Positions 44,709-54,223 are shown, counted from the stretch's first letter. The stretch is DNA of 64,000 bases from Marinobacter salsuginis (GCF_009617755.1 NZ_BGZH01000001.1:1426001-1490000); one strand, 5' to 3'. Translations and numbers: made by a program. The notes: generated by a model from the letters alone, not told the origin.

Positions 44709-45424
44709 ATCTGGCGTTACTGTTTGATGAGGATTTCATAGCACCCGACCGGGCCATATTAAGCGGCCGGCGCCTGGCTCACCTGCACTCGGTGATCAAA
44801 GTCGTTGCTGGCGATACAGTGCCGGTAGGCCGCGAGGGTGGCCAAATGGGCACCGGAGTAGTCGTCCGACTGACCGATACCGAGGCGGAACTCCAGGTAA
44901 CCCTGGACCAGCCTCCCCCTGCACCACTGCCACTCACCCTGGTTCTGGCGATGCCCCGACCGAAGATGTTCCGCCGGATACTGCAGACCTGCGCCGCACT
45001 TGGCGTGAAAGACCTGTGGTTGATCAACAGCTACAAGGTGGAAAAAAGCTTCTGGCAAACACCCTGGCTGTCAGACCAGCAAGTGCGGGAAAACCTCACC
45101 CTGGGGCTTGAGCAGTCCAAAGACACCCTGATGCCCCGGGTGCAGATCCGCAAGCTGTTCAAACCCTTTGTGGAAGACGAGCTTCCGTCGCTGGTGGCAG
45201 GCAGAAAAGCCCTGGTAGCACACCCCGGCGCGAGCACACCCTGCCCGACGCATCTTAATCAGCCGACGGTACTCTGCATTGGCCCCGAGGGTGGTTTTAC
45301 AGATTACGAAGTAGGCAAACTCGAAGACGCCGGTTGCCAGGGTGTCCACCTCGGCCCCCGCATCCTGAGGGTGGAAACTGCGGTACCAGTGCTGGTTAGC
45401 CGGCTGTTCGACGCCTGTCTCTAG
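44705..45424 (+). CDS. rsmE: 16S rRNA (uracil-1498-N3) methyltransferase RsmE
   Basis: A 239-residue SPOUT-class methyltransferase. The C-terminal knot motifs CIGPEGGFTDYEV and LGPRILRVETA are visible, with an N-terminal PUA-like domain. It starts within the tatC stop (four-base overlap), unlike the usual placement. Its 3' end overlaps that of the convergent DUF808 gene by 29 bases. Confidence 0.94.
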   Translation: MNLALLFDEDFIAPDRAILSGRRLAHLHSVIKVVAGDTVPVGREGGQMGTGVVVRLTDTEAELQVTLDQPPPAPLPLTLVLAMPRPKMFRRILQTCAALGVKDLWLINSYKVEKSFWQTPWLSDQQVRENLTLGLEQSKDTLMPRVQIRKLFKPFVEDELPSLVAGRKALVAHPGASTPCPTHLNQPTVLCIGPEGGFTDYEVGKLEDAGCQGVHLGPRILRVETAVPVLVSRLFDACL

Positions 45425-46328
45425 CAGCCTGCCACCACCGGGCCAGTGGCGTAATCATGGCCACCAGTAACGCCCCGGCCAACACCCCGAACAGGCCGTT
45501 GGCTATCGTCGGCACGAGAGCACCAACCACACCACTGAATCCCTCGGCAAAGTGATGAATGGCGTCGTAGACCGGCGTGAACCCGTGGGTGAGAATGCCA
45601 CCACCCACCAGGAACATCGCCAGGGTGCCGAGAATGGAGAGCGCCTTCATCAGATAGGGGGCCAGCCATAGAATGCTTGCGCCCAGCTTCTGGAGCACGG
45701 GGTTGTCCTGCTGACTGAGGTAGAGACCGCCGTCGTCCAGCTTGACGATCCCTGCCACCAGGCCGTACACAAAGACTGTGATCATGATGGCAACCACCGC
45801 CAGCACCATGAACTGCATGCCGATCGTCTGGGTTGTTACGGTGCCCAGCGTGATCGCAATAATCTCCGCAGACAGAATGAAATCGGTACGGATGGCGCCC
45901 TTGATCTTGTCTTTCTCGATCGCCCGAAGGTCGGTTTCCGGATTCTTCAGGGCTTCACGCAGCAGCCCTTTGCGCTTCTGATCTTCCTCCCGATGCAGAA
46001 ACTTGTGCACCAGTTTCTCGAAACCCTCGAAACACAGGAAGGCACCGCCAAGCATCAGCAACGGCGTGACCAGCCAGGGCATGAAAAAACTGATCGCAAG
46101 GGCCGCCGGCACCAGGATGGCCTTGTTGATCATCGACCCCCTGGCAACAGCCCAGACCACGGGTAACTCCCGCGCAGGTTTCACGCCAGTTACCTGTTGG
46201 GCGTTGAGCGCCAGATCGTCACCCAGAACACCCGCCGTTTTCTTGGTGGCGGTCTTGGTCATCAGGGCGACATCGTCCAGCACCGTGGCGATGTCATCGA
46301 TCAGAACCAGAAGACTGCTTCCTGCCAT
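45396..46328 (-). CDS. DUF808 family inner-membrane protein
   Basis: A 310-residue polytopic membrane protein of the YedI/DUF808 family (MAGSSLLVLIDDIATVLDDVALMTKTATKKTAGVLGDDLA opening; GGAFLCFEGFEKLVHK; KIKGAIRTDFILSAEIIAITLG). The function is unknown. ATG 46328 follows AAGGAA. It is in line with ubiI and ubiH on the minus strand, 19 bases after ubiI. Confidence 0.9.
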   Translation of the reverse strand: MAGSSLLVLIDDIATVLDDVALMTKTATKKTAGVLGDDLALNAQQVTGVKPARELPVVWAVARGSMINKAILVPAALAISFFMPWLVTPLLMLGGAFLCFEGFEKLVHKFLHREEDQKRKGLLREALKNPETDLRAIEKDKIKGAIRTDFILSAEIIAITLGTVTTQTIGMQFMVLAVVAIMITVFVYGLVAGIVKLDDGGLYLSQQDNPVLQKLGASILWLAPYLMKALSILGTLAMFLVGGGILTHGFTPVYDAIHHFAEGFSGVVGALVPTIANGLFGVLAGALLVAMITPLARWWQAARDRRRTAG

Positions 46329-46347
46329 TACAAAATTCCTTTTCTGT

Positions 46348-47571
46348 TCAACCGTTAAGACCCATGGCCTCGGCCGCAATGCGGTTTTTCACCGGGCCCA
46401 GCTGATTGAGCCAGCGCAAACCGGTGTTGCGCAGCCAGCGTACCGGCAACTCATCACGACCAAACAGCTGTTTGAACCCCTCCATAGCCGCCATCATGGT
46501 CAGGTTTTCACCTTTCCTCCGGCGCTGATAGCGCGCCAGAACCAGTTCATCCGCTGGCCCCAGGCCTGCCTTCCTTGCCCGCGAAAGCTCGTCCAACAGA
46601 GTGCGTACATCGCCAAAGCCCAGATTGGCGCCCTGCCCCGCCAGCGGGTGAATGGTATGAGCTGCGTCGCCGACCAGTGCGAAACCGGGCGCAATGTAGT
46701 CTTTCGCGTGGCGCTGGCGAAGCGGAAAAGCAAACCTTTTGGAGACTGCCTGAACCGTTCCAAGCTCGCGCTCGATCGCCTGCTCAAGCTCGGCCACAAA
46801 TTCCGTGTCCTCCAGAGTCATCAGGCGCCTGGCTTCGTCGGTATCCTGGGACCAGACAATGGAGCAGAAATGCTCACTGCCCGATTCGGGCAGCAAAGGC
46901 AGGAACGCCAGCGGCCCAGTCATTGAAAACCGTTGCCAGGCGGTAAAGCGATGGCTCTGACTGGTTTGCACCGTGCACACGATGGCCTGTTGGTCGTAGT
47001 CCCATTCGCGAGTTGGCAAACCTACCCACTGACGCAAACGGGAATTGGCACCGTCACACCCCACGACCAATCCGGCCGACAGGGATTGGCCATCCTCCAG
47101 CTCAAGGGCGTAACTCCCGGAGGACCTCCTGCAGCCGGTAATCCTTGCGCCCTCGATCAGCTCAACCGGGCTTTGCTCCAGGGCGCCGAACAATGCCCGC
47201 ACAATACTGCGGTTTTCGACGATCGTCCCAAGGGCCCGTGCCTGAAGCTCGGCAGCTTCAAACTGTATTCGCCCAGTACCATCACCATCCCAGACTGTCA
47301 TGGTCTGATAAGGACAGTGTCGACCGGCGGTCACTTCGGACCAGACTCCGAGCTGCTCCAGCAAGCGCTGGCTGGCGACCGAGACGGCACTGACCCGAGG
47401 CTCGAAATCGGCAACGGTGGCAGCAGGCTCCGGCGCCCTGACCAGGGTTTCGTGATCGGAGCCCTCCACCAGCGCCACCTGCCAGCCCTGTCGCGAAAGC
47501 CCGAGAGCCAGGGCGGATCCGATCATGCCACCGCCGGCCACCAGAATATCGAAGGTTTTCACTTCACTCAT
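46348..47571 (-). CDS. ubiI: Ubiquinone biosynthesis FAD-dependent hydroxylase (UbiI/VisC type)
   Basis: A 407-residue flavoprotein monooxygenase of the UbiH/UbiF/VisC/COQ6 family: FAD-binding GGGMIGSALALGLSRQGW, second FAD motif GFALVGDAAHTIHPLAGQGANLGFGDV, and the DG motif VVGCDGANSRLR. By its place beside ubiH it is probably UbiI (C5 hydroxylase). Its start overlaps the end of ubiH by eight bases. Confidence 0.9.
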   Translation of the reverse strand: MSEVKTFDILVAGGGMIGSALALGLSRQGWQVALVEGSDHETLVRAPEPAATVADFEPRVSAVSVASQRLLEQLGVWSEVTAGRHCPYQTMTVWDGDGTGRIQFEAAELQARALGTIVENRSIVRALFGALEQSPVELIEGARITGCRRSSGSYALELEDGQSLSAGLVVGCDGANSRLRQWVGLPTREWDYDQQAIVCTVQTSQSHRFTAWQRFSMTGPLAFLPLLPESGSEHFCSIVWSQDTDEARRLMTLEDTEFVAELEQAIERELGTVQAVSKRFAFPLRQRHAKDYIAPGFALVGDAAHTIHPLAGQGANLGFGDVRTLLDELSRARKAGLGPADELVLARYQRRRKGENLTMMAAMEGFKQLFGRDELPVRWLRNTGLRWLNQLGPVKNRIAAEAMGLNG

Positions 47572-48847
47572 GGCCAGGCGCCTCCCGGCTCAGATTTCCA
47601 GGCCGGTCAATCACCGCCCGGCGCCCTCCCAGGCCCATCGCCTTGCGCGCAAACCAGCGCTTGACCCCGGGCAACAGATCAAGACCCACCAGACCGGCAT
47701 CGCGGGCAGCAGTTACCGGCAACATGGAGTGTCCGAACAGGCGTACAAGAGAATCCGAGAAGCGTACCGTCTGCTGCCAATCCTGGCGATGCAGAGCGTG
47801 GTAACGTTTGAGGACCTCGAGATCCCCGATGGATCTGCCCTGTTCTTCCGCCAGCCGGAACTGCTCCACCAGAGTCATCAGCCCTCGCAGGGCCAGATTG
47901 AATCCCTGCCCGGCAACCGGATGCAGGGCATGGGCCGCATTGCCCACCAGGGCAACCCCGGGGCGCACCGGCTCGTCTACCGTCGTCAGGGTCAGCGGGT
48001 AATGGTGACAGGTACCAATGCGGGTAAACCGGCCAAGACGCCAGCCAAACCGGTCCTGGAGCCAGCGGCATTTTTCCTGGTCGGGAAGTTCAAGAACTTC
48101 CTGCAATGCCTCGTCGGACAGGGTCCAGACCAGTGCCGACTGGTGCCCTGCACGCGTGGGAGAACCATGGGGCAAAAGCGCCATGGGGCCGGCATCGGTG
48201 AATCGTTCAAAGGCAGTGAAACCGTGGCTGTCACTTGTGGAGACATTGGCGATCAGGGCATTCTGGCCATAGCTGTGACGATCCGGCCTGAAGCCAAGCT
48301 TCTCACGCAGTCCGGAGCGACCGCCATCCGCCACCACCAGGCAGCGAACCGTCAGTTCCGGGGCATCTTCGCCATCCTCCGACAGCCGGACCCGAACGCC
48401 GCCGGGAATGGGCGTCATATCAGTCACCTCTGCCGGCGCGCGCCACTGGACGTTGGTCTCCAGCAACTCACGCATCAGGCACAACCCCATCCAGCGGTTG
48501 TCAGCTACATAACCAAGGGCCTGCTGACCATGCTCGGCGGCATGCAACCGGGTGGCGCCGAAATGCCCCCGATCCGACACATGGATATGCTCAATGGGCG
48601 TGGCATGCTCGGCGAGACGATGCCACAGCCCAAGCTCTTCAAAAATCAGCCGGGAGCCCCACGCCAGAGCAGTGGAACGTGCGTCGTAGCTGGGCTGGTA
48701 ACTGTCCGGCAGGGCATCGGGAGATAGCGGAAAGGCCTCGACTACGGTCACGTGCAGCGACGGCACCATCCGGGCCAGCGCCAGGGCGAGGGTTGCTCCG
48801 GCAAGGCCACCACCGGCAATGATCAGATCGGTATCGGGCTTGGTCAC
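47564..48847 (-). CDS. ubiH: 2-octaprenyl-6-methoxyphenyl hydroxylase UbiH
   Basis: A 427-residue flavoprotein hydroxylase: FAD motif GGGLAGATLALALARM, DG motif VVADGGRSGLREKLG, and GVALVGNAAHALHPVAGQGFNLALRG. It acts in aerobic ubiquinone synthesis. It sits in the classic order pepP-ubiH-ubiI, six bases after pepP. Confidence 0.93.
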   Translation of the reverse strand: MTKPDTDLIIAGGGLAGATLALALARMVPSLHVTVVEAFPLSPDALPDSYQPSYDARSTALAWGSRLIFEELGLWHRLAEHATPIEHIHVSDRGHFGATRLHAAEHGQQALGYVADNRWMGLCLMRELLETNVQWRAPAEVTDMTPIPGGVRVRLSEDGEDAPELTVRCLVVADGGRSGLREKLGFRPDRHSYGQNALIANVSTSDSHGFTAFERFTDAGPMALLPHGSPTRAGHQSALVWTLSDEALQEVLELPDQEKCRWLQDRFGWRLGRFTRIGTCHHYPLTLTTVDEPVRPGVALVGNAAHALHPVAGQGFNLALRGLMTLVEQFRLAEEQGRSIGDLEVLKRYHALHRQDWQQTVRFSDSLVRLFGHSMLPVTAARDAGLVGLDLLPGVKRWFARKAMGLGGRRAVIDRPGNLSREAPGHE

Positions 48848-48853
48848 AGGGTG

Positions 48854-50173
48854 TCAGTCCGCCATCAGGGCTTCGATTTCGGCAATGGTTTTCGGCACCG
48901 CTTCGGTCAGGACCCGACAGCCGTCTTTGGTCACCACAACGTCGTCTTCGATACGAATACCAATGCCACGCCACTTCTCATCCACATCGGTGTTATCCGG
49001 CGCAATATACAGCCCGGGTTCAACCGTCAGGGCCATGCCCGGCTCCAGCTGGCGCCAGGCATCACCGACCTTGTAATCGCCGACATCATGCACATCCAGG
49101 CCCAACCAGTGGCCGGTGCGGTGCATGAAAAAGGGTTTGTAGGCTTCATTGGCAATGGCGTCTTCGAGGGTGCCAGACAACAACCCGAGATCGATCAGGC
49201 CCTGGGTCAGCACTTCCAGTGCCGCTTCATGGGGCCGGTTCCAGTGGTTTTCCGGCGACACAGCCTCAATGGCCCGATACTGGGCCGCCAACACCACCTC
49301 ATACAACGCCCGCTGCTCGTTGCTGAACTTTCCGCTGACCGGGAAAGTGCGGGTAATGTCGGAGGCGTAGCACTGGTATTCACAGCCGGCATCAATCAGC
49401 ACCAGATCGCCGTCTTTCAGCGGTGCGCTGTTCTCGATGTAATGCAGGATGCAGCCATTGGCGCCTCCGCCCACAATCGACGGGTAGGCCGTTGACCGGG
49501 CGCCGTGCTCCATAAACGTGTGGATAAGCTCGGCCTCGAGATTGTACTCGAAGCCACCCTTGCGGGCCCGCTTCATGGCGCGGCAGTGGGCTTCGGCGCT
49601 GATCTGGCCCGCCTTGGCCATAATCTTGATCTCGTTGGCGCTCTTGTAGAGCCGCAGGTCATGAAGCAGGTGCTCCAGGGCCACGAATTCGCCAGGCGGA
49701 TGGGCGCCGCTGCGAACCTTGCTGCGAATCATCTTTACCCAGTCCATCACCCGGGCGTCAAAATGATCGTCCTTGCCCAGGGGATAATAGACCCGGCTGC
49801 GCCCCTCGATCATGCCCGGGAGTATGTCGTCGATGTCGGCGATCGGGAACGCATCGTCCAGGCCGTAGCGTTCAATGGCGCCTTCCGGGCCCACCAGGAA
49901 CCCGTCCCAGAGTTCCTTCTGAGGATCACGCTCTTTGCAGAACAGAACCGATTCCCCGTGTTCACGGCCAGGGATCAGGGCCAGCACGGCCTCCGGCTCG
50001 CCAAAACCGGACAGGTAATGAAAATCACTGTCCTGGCGGAACGGGTGCAGCACATCGCGATTGCGAACGCGCTCCGGGGCGGCCGGAATAATCGCAATGC
50101 TGTCTGGCGCCATGCGCTCCATCAGCTTTCGACGGCGCTCGGCAAACTCCTTCACGGGAATCATGGAGTTCAT
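48854..50173 (-). CDS. pepP: Xaa-Pro aminopeptidase
   Basis: A 439-residue cytoplasmic metallopeptidase with pita-bread fold. Metal ligands are seen in LIDAGCEYQCYASDITRTFP (two aspartates), MHRTGHWLGLDVHDVGDY (histidine), LTVEPGLYI and GIGIRIEDDVVV (glutamates). It releases N-terminal residues before proline. ATG 50173 is close to CAGGAGAGAC. It follows ygfB and precedes ubiH. Confidence 0.96.
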   Translation of the reverse strand: MNSMIPVKEFAERRRKLMERMAPDSIAIIPAAPERVRNRDVLHPFRQDSDFHYLSGFGEPEAVLALIPGREHGESVLFCKERDPQKELWDGFLVGPEGAIERYGLDDAFPIADIDDILPGMIEGRSRVYYPLGKDDHFDARVMDWVKMIRSKVRSGAHPPGEFVALEHLLHDLRLYKSANEIKIMAKAGQISAEAHCRAMKRARKGGFEYNLEAELIHTFMEHGARSTAYPSIVGGGANGCILHYIENSAPLKDGDLVLIDAGCEYQCYASDITRTFPVSGKFSNEQRALYEVVLAAQYRAIEAVSPENHWNRPHEAALEVLTQGLIDLGLLSGTLEDAIANEAYKPFFMHRTGHWLGLDVHDVGDYKVGDAWRQLEPGMALTVEPGLYIAPDNTDVDEKWRGIGIRIEDDVVVTKDGCRVLTEAVPKTIAEIEALMAD

Positions 50174-50199
50174 AGTCTCTCCTGCAATCAGGACCCTGC

Positions 50200-50799
50200 T
50201 CAGTGCAGGGTCGGCGAATCAGACTTCGGCGGTTCGGGGGCGTTGAATTCGGTAAAGACGGCAAGCGCCCCCAGCCGGATGTACTCGGTAATCTCCAGCA
50301 ACTGCTGCTCGCTTTCGTCGTCCGCTTCTTCTTCGTCGGACAATTGACTGATGGCGACCATATCCTCGATCAGCTCCCGGATCTCATCCGGTGCCTGGCC
50401 CAGCGATTCACCCGCTGACAATGCCATGCCTTCGAGAAACCCACGCACCCAGGAAACCAGGGCCTCAAGGCGCTGCTCAATGGCGTAGTCGTCATCCGGT
50501 AACAAAGGATGGAAACTCATATCTGCTGATTTCAAGAGCTCCAGGGTCTGCTCGTAGGCCCTGTTCATGAACGGAGCGAGATCGTCAGACTCCTCGACTG
50601 CGTCTTCAGCCAGGCCCATGTGCTCACATACCATGGCCAGCCACTCCGGCTCATTGATACGGGATCCGGCCGCCAGGCGACCACAAAGCGCACCGTGCAA
50701 TTCGGATGGGTGGCTGAATGCCTTGTGAGCGGTAAAAACGTTGGCCCAGCGCTCGAATTCTGCGGCGCGGGCAGCACCGGAAGTGTCGGTTTCTGACAT
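50200..50799 (-). CDS. UPF0149 family protein (YgfB-like)
   Basis: A 199-residue, acidic, all-helical protein of the YgfB/YecA-like UPF0149 family (SPSELHGALCGRLAAGS..., LVSWVRGFLEGMAL, EYIRLGALAVFTEF). In Pseudomonas aeruginosa YgfB affects antibiotic-response regulation; its role here is unknown. It is first in the run ygfB-pepP-ubiH-ubiI-DUF808 and divergent from the DUF2796 gene. Confidence 0.9.
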   Translation of the reverse strand: MSETDTSGAARAAEFERWANVFTAHKAFSHPSELHGALCGRLAAGSRINEPEWLAMVCEHMGLAEDAVEESDDLAPFMNRAYEQTLELLKSADMSFHPLLPDDDYAIEQRLEALVSWVRGFLEGMALSAGESLGQAPDEIRELIEDMVAISQLSDEEEADDESEQQLLEITEYIRLGALAVFTEFNAPEPPKSDSPTLH

Positions 50800-50896
50800 G
50801 AAACAGGCGAATCCTGTGTTGGTGGATTAGACGCCTACTTTAGCATTCAGGCGCCCTCAAGGCACTGCCTGTTGATTTTTAACCGGCGAGAGAACA

Positions 50897-50912
50897 ATAT
50901 GTTATAACATAT
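50897..50912. promoter_or_regulatory. Probable Zur box
   Basis: ATATGTTATAACATAT is a perfect 16-bp palindrome whose core TGTTATAACA matches the gammaproteobacterial Zur operator type (TGTTATANTATAACA), though with a shortened centre. It ends 23 bases before the start of the His-rich DUF2796 gene and would overlap its promoter, giving repression under zinc sufficiency. Confidence 0.7.
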
Positions 50913-50935
50913 CAATCAACGTGGAACTTCCTGCC

Positions 50936-51529
50936 ATGAAGCGATCAAAACTCAACGCCATATTTCTGGCTACCAGCGGTGCTCTGATGGCCTTTTCCGC
51001 GAACGCCATTGACAATCCGGGAGCTCACCAACATGGGCATGCCGAACTTCAGGTAGCAGTGGATGGCAATCAGATCGATCTGATTTTCACGTCGCCCGCC
51101 TACAACCTGCTCGGATTCGAACACCGCGCTCGGACAGACGACCAGAAAGCCCTGGTCAAGGAAACCGAAGAATGGCTCGAGCGCACACCGCTGATCAACA
51201 CGCCAGATGCCAGCTGCAAGGTGGCGAGCGCTGAGGTTTATCATGAGGCTGGTGATGGGTCTGGCGACCACCACGACCATGGCAGTAATGGACACGACCA
51301 CCACGAGCATAACGAACACGAGCATTCGGAAGGATACGGCCACTCGGATTTCGAAGTGACCCAGGTTCTGAATTGCACCGGACTGGCATCCGCAGAAGCG
51401 CTGCTGATCCCCCTCACCGAGCGCTTTCCCGAGATTGAAGATCTCGGTGTCCAGTGGGTGTGGTCAGGAGGTCAGGGATCAGCCCGCCTTGAACACCAGG
51501 AGCGCAGCTTTAGCCTGAAAAGCCAGTAA
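50936..51529 (+). CDS. Histidine-rich periplasmic zinc-associated protein (DUF2796)
   Basis: A 197-residue exported protein (signal peptide NAIFLATSGALMAFSANA). It has histidines near the mature N-terminus (HQHGHAEL) and a His/Asp/Glu-rich metal-binding loop in the middle (DHHDHGSNGHDHHEHNEHEH). It matches DUF2796 proteins such as PA4063, part of a zinc-starvation operon in Pseudomonas aeruginosa. The Zur-like palindrome upstream agrees. It may act as a zinc chaperone or buffer for the ABC system that follows. Confidence 0.88.
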   Translation: MKRSKLNAIFLATSGALMAFSANAIDNPGAHQHGHAELQVAVDGNQIDLIFTSPAYNLLGFEHRARTDDQKALVKETEEWLERTPLINTPDASCKVASAEVYHEAGDGSGDHHDHGSNGHDHHEHNEHEHSEGYGHSDFEVTQVLNCTGLASAEALLIPLTERFPEIEDLGVQWVWSGGQGSARLEHQERSFSLKSQ

Positions 51530-51543
51530 GCAATGTTGCAGCC

Positions 51544-52065
51544 CTACTCCGTATAGGGCTCAACATTCGTTGCAACCATCGAATAGGACGAGGTGCCAAT
51601 GTCATTTTCGGTGCGGTCGATCACCAGCTTGCCTTCGATCCAGACCGGATCGTACAGGGCCTCAAGGGTGAAACCTTCCTTGTACTTCACGTGAATGATC
51701 TGGTTCGGCGGTGGTGGCGGCACATGAATACAGGCGCCGTAGTAAGGCACCAGGAAGAACTCCAGGATGCGCATGTCCTCGGTTGTTTTCAGGGGCACCA
51801 CAAAGCCGGGGATGCGCCCCTCCACGTCGCCCATTTCCGGCACAACCCGACCGGTCATGATCTCGTCCGGCAGCAGCGGCGGGCCATCGCCCTCGTGTTC
51901 AATCTCTGGCATATTCTCCAGCAGCGCCAGGTCCTCGGCAGGCATCAGCTCGAGCCAGTCGATTTCCCTGGTTTCGGCCTGGCTGGCTGCCGGGAGCAAG
52001 AGCGCCAGGACAAGCGCAGTGATAGAGGGCAGCGCAAAGCGCGAACGCGCCGGGGCAAACATCAT
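51544..52065 (-). CDS. DUF3299 family exported protein
   Basis: A 173-residue protein with signal peptide (LPSITALVLALLLPAASQA), DUF3299-type (IDWLELMPAEDLALL, GRIPGFVVPL, EFFLVPYYGACIHVPPPPPNQ with a candidate metal-binding Cys-His pair). Its relatives stand in zinc-starvation operons with DUF2796 and MacB-like ABC genes, normally on the same strand. Here it is inverted, converging with the DUF2796 gene and diverging from the ATPase gene. Start 52065 or 52062 (ATGATG), behind a GGAG; longer starts would read into the ATPase gene's opposite strand. Confidence 0.85.
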   Translation of the reverse strand: MMFAPARSRFALPSITALVLALLLPAASQAETREIDWLELMPAEDLALLENMPEIEHEGDGPPLLPDEIMTGRVVPEMGDVEGRIPGFVVPLKTTEDMRILEFFLVPYYGACIHVPPPPPNQIIHVKYKEGFTLEALYDPVWIEGKLVIDRTENDIGTSSYSMVATNVEPYTE

Positions 52066-52132
52066 TGGACCACAAACTCCTGATACGGAAACTGGGAAAC
52101 CGCCATCATACACCGGGCAGACAGCAACCAAC

Positions 52133-52849
52133 ATGACCAGCAAGACAGACTCAACCAGCAACAGTTCCCGAAGTACGTCAACCGCGATTGACGTCAGCGG
52201 GCTTGTGTTTTCCTGGGACCCGGCACAGGCACCCCTCAGTTTTCCGGATATCAACCTCAAGCGCGGCGAGCACTTGTTTCTACACGGCCCCAGCGGCAGC
52301 GGCAAAAGCACACTCCTGAGCCTCCTGGCGGGCATGCTTCGGCCCCACGCCGGCTCAGTGCGAATTCTGGATACCGACATTCACCGGCTCGGCGCCGGCG
52401 CCCGGGACCAATTCCGCGCCGACCATCTGGGTGTTATCTTCCAGCAGTTCAATCTGGTGCCTTACCTGACGACCCGAGCCAACGTCACCTTACCCTGCGG
52501 ATTGTCTGAACTGCGCAAACAGCACACCGAACCGACGGTCGCAGAGGAAGCTGAGAGATTGCTTGCCGCCCTGTCGATCCCCGAAGATCACTGGCAGCGA
52601 AAAGTCACCAGGCTGAGCATTGGCCAGCAACAGCGGATCGCAGCCGCCCGGGCACTGATTGGCGCACCCGGGCTGATTCTCGCGGACGAGCCCACCTCCG
52701 CGCTGGATGCTGACAACCGTGACCGGTTTCTGGAACTGCTTCTGCATCTTGCCCACCGGCATAACACCTCGGTGCTGTTTGTCAGCCATGACCAGTCCCT
52801 GGCCCGCCATTTCGGTAATCAGCTGGAACTGCGGGGTAACCGGACATGA
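52133..52849 (+). CDS. ABC ATPase, LolD/MacB-type, zinc-cassette
   Basis: A 238-residue ATP-binding subunit: Walker A GPSGSGKST, Q-loop FQQFNLVPYLTT, Walker B LILADEPTSALD, H-loop VSHDQ. The signature is degenerate (LSIGQQQR). By neighbours it corresponds to PA4064 of the zinc-responsive cassette and pairs with the FtsX-like permease, whose start overlaps its stop by four bases. ATG 52133 begins a low-complexity Ser/Thr-rich N-terminus; the ribosome site is weak. Confidence 0.85.
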   Translation: MTSKTDSTSNSSRSTSTAIDVSGLVFSWDPAQAPLSFPDINLKRGEHLFLHGPSGSGKSTLLSLLAGMLRPHAGSVRILDTDIHRLGAGARDQFRADHLGVIFQQFNLVPYLTTRANVTLPCGLSELRKQHTEPTVAEEAERLLAALSIPEDHWQRKVTRLSIGQQQRIAAARALIGAPGLILADEPTSALDADNRDRFLELLLHLAHRHNTSVLFVSHDQSLARHFGNQLELRGNRT

Positions 52850-54120
52850 AAGCACGCCTTGCTTTGACACTGGCCCTGGCCAGCCTGTGGCACCGGAAAA
52901 AGGTACTGGCCCTGGTCTGCCTGACCCTGACACTGAGCGTGTCCCTATTGCTGGGCATCCAGTACCTGCGCACGGAGGTCAAGCAATCCTTCACCAGCAC
53001 CATCAGTGGCACCGACCTGATCGTCGGTGCCCGCAGTGGCCAGCTGAACCTGCTGCTGTACACCGTGTTTCACATCGGCGATGCCACCAACAACATTCGA
53101 TGGTCTACCTACCAGAGCCTGAAAGAGGATTCTCGCCTCGAGTGGCTGATTCCGATTTCCCTGGGAGACAGCTACCGCGGCAATCGAGTGGTCGCTACCG
53201 ACGAGAACTTTCTGAAGCACTTCCGTTACGGCCGCGACCTGCCGCTTGAACTGGCAGAGGGCCAGTGGTTTGAAGAGGTCTTTGATGTTGTGTTGGGCGC
53301 AGGCGTTGCACGGTCGCTGGCTCATCAGGTGGGCGAAGAAATCATTCTGTCCCATGGCGGGGGGCGAACCAGCTTTTCCAACCATGAAGACACACCGTTT
53401 ACCGTTACCGGCATACTGGCACCCACCGGGACGCCGGTGGACCAGGCGGTGTACATTGGTCTGGATGGCATGGAGGCCATGCACGTGGGCTGGGAATCCG
53501 GGGTCGCCATTCCGGGCCGGACAATTACCCGGGAGCAGGCGGAAGGCCGTGATTTCACCCCCGACGCCATTACCGCCGCGTTTATCGGCATCGAAAGACA
53601 GGTGCTGACCTTCCGGATACAACGGGAAATCAACCAGTTCGCTGGTGAGCCGCTGTCAGCCATACTCCCTGGCGTTGCGCTGAGCGAGCTCTGGCGGCTG
53701 ATGGGCCAGTTCGAGCGGGCGTTGCTGGGCATCACCGTGTTTGTCGTGATTACCAGCCTGATTGGACTCATAGCTGTTCTGTTAACCATACAGGCGCAAC
53801 GGGCCCACGAAATTGCAGTACTCAGAGCTACCGGTGCCTCTCCAGCGCTGATCGCCTCCCTGTACATCATTGAATGTGTCGCCCTTGCGGTCGCGGCCTG
53901 CGTGCTGGCCCTTGCCATTGGCATGGCAGGCGTCTCACTGGCAGGCCCATGGCTGCTGGCCAACTATGGCCTTCAGGTCGCGCTGCGTCCGCTGACTTCC
54001 GAGGAATGGGCATTGCTTGTCTCGGTGCCAATCGCAGCCTTCATCGTAGCGCTCGTACCAGCCTTCAGCACCTGGCGCCAGAGCCGCCGACTGGGCTTTG
54101 GCGAACCCGCGGATCAGTGA
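52846..54120 (+). CDS. FtsX/MacB-type ABC permease, zinc-cassette
   Basis: A 424-residue permease with an N-terminal membrane helix, a large periplasmic MacB-like domain (about 45-270) and three C-terminal helices with the FtsX motif (AQRAHEIAVLRATGASPALIASLYIIE). MacB-type systems act by mechanotransmission rather than classical transport. Position and partners match PA4065. Its role may be in extracting or delivering a zinc-dependent factor at the envelope; this is not established. Confidence 0.87.
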   Translation: MKARLALTLALASLWHRKKVLALVCLTLTLSVSLLLGIQYLRTEVKQSFTSTISGTDLIVGARSGQLNLLLYTVFHIGDATNNIRWSTYQSLKEDSRLEWLIPISLGDSYRGNRVVATDENFLKHFRYGRDLPLELAEGQWFEEVFDVVLGAGVARSLAHQVGEEIILSHGGGRTSFSNHEDTPFTVTGILAPTGTPVDQAVYIGLDGMEAMHVGWESGVAIPGRTITREQAEGRDFTPDAITAAFIGIERQVLTFRIQREINQFAGEPLSAILPGVALSELWRLMGQFERALLGITVFVVITSLIGLIAVLLTIQAQRAHEIAVLRATGASPALIASLYIIECVALAVAACVLALAIGMAGVSLAGPWLLANYGLQVALRPLTSEEWALLVSVPIAAFIVALVPAFSTWRQSRRLGFGEPADQ

Positions 54121-54158
54121 TGCGCATCACGCAGGGAACGCAATGACAAGCCTGTAAA

Positions 54159-54187
54159 TTGACCGACTTAGCGTCCACACTTATAGT
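54159..54187 (+). promoter_or_regulatory. Sigma-70 promoter of the zapA operon
   Basis: TTGACC (54159-54164), 17-base spacer, TATAGT (54182-54187), near consensus. Transcription would start about 54194, thirty bases before the first gene. Confidence 0.75.
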
Positions 54188-54223
54188 TAGTTGCAATTAC
54201 CTCAAACCACTGCTGGGCACGTC

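Noticed and set aside
51767..52132. N-terminal extension of the zinc-cassette ATPase
   Set aside because: It lies antisense to the DUF3299 gene and gives low-complexity sequence without similarity to ABC proteins.
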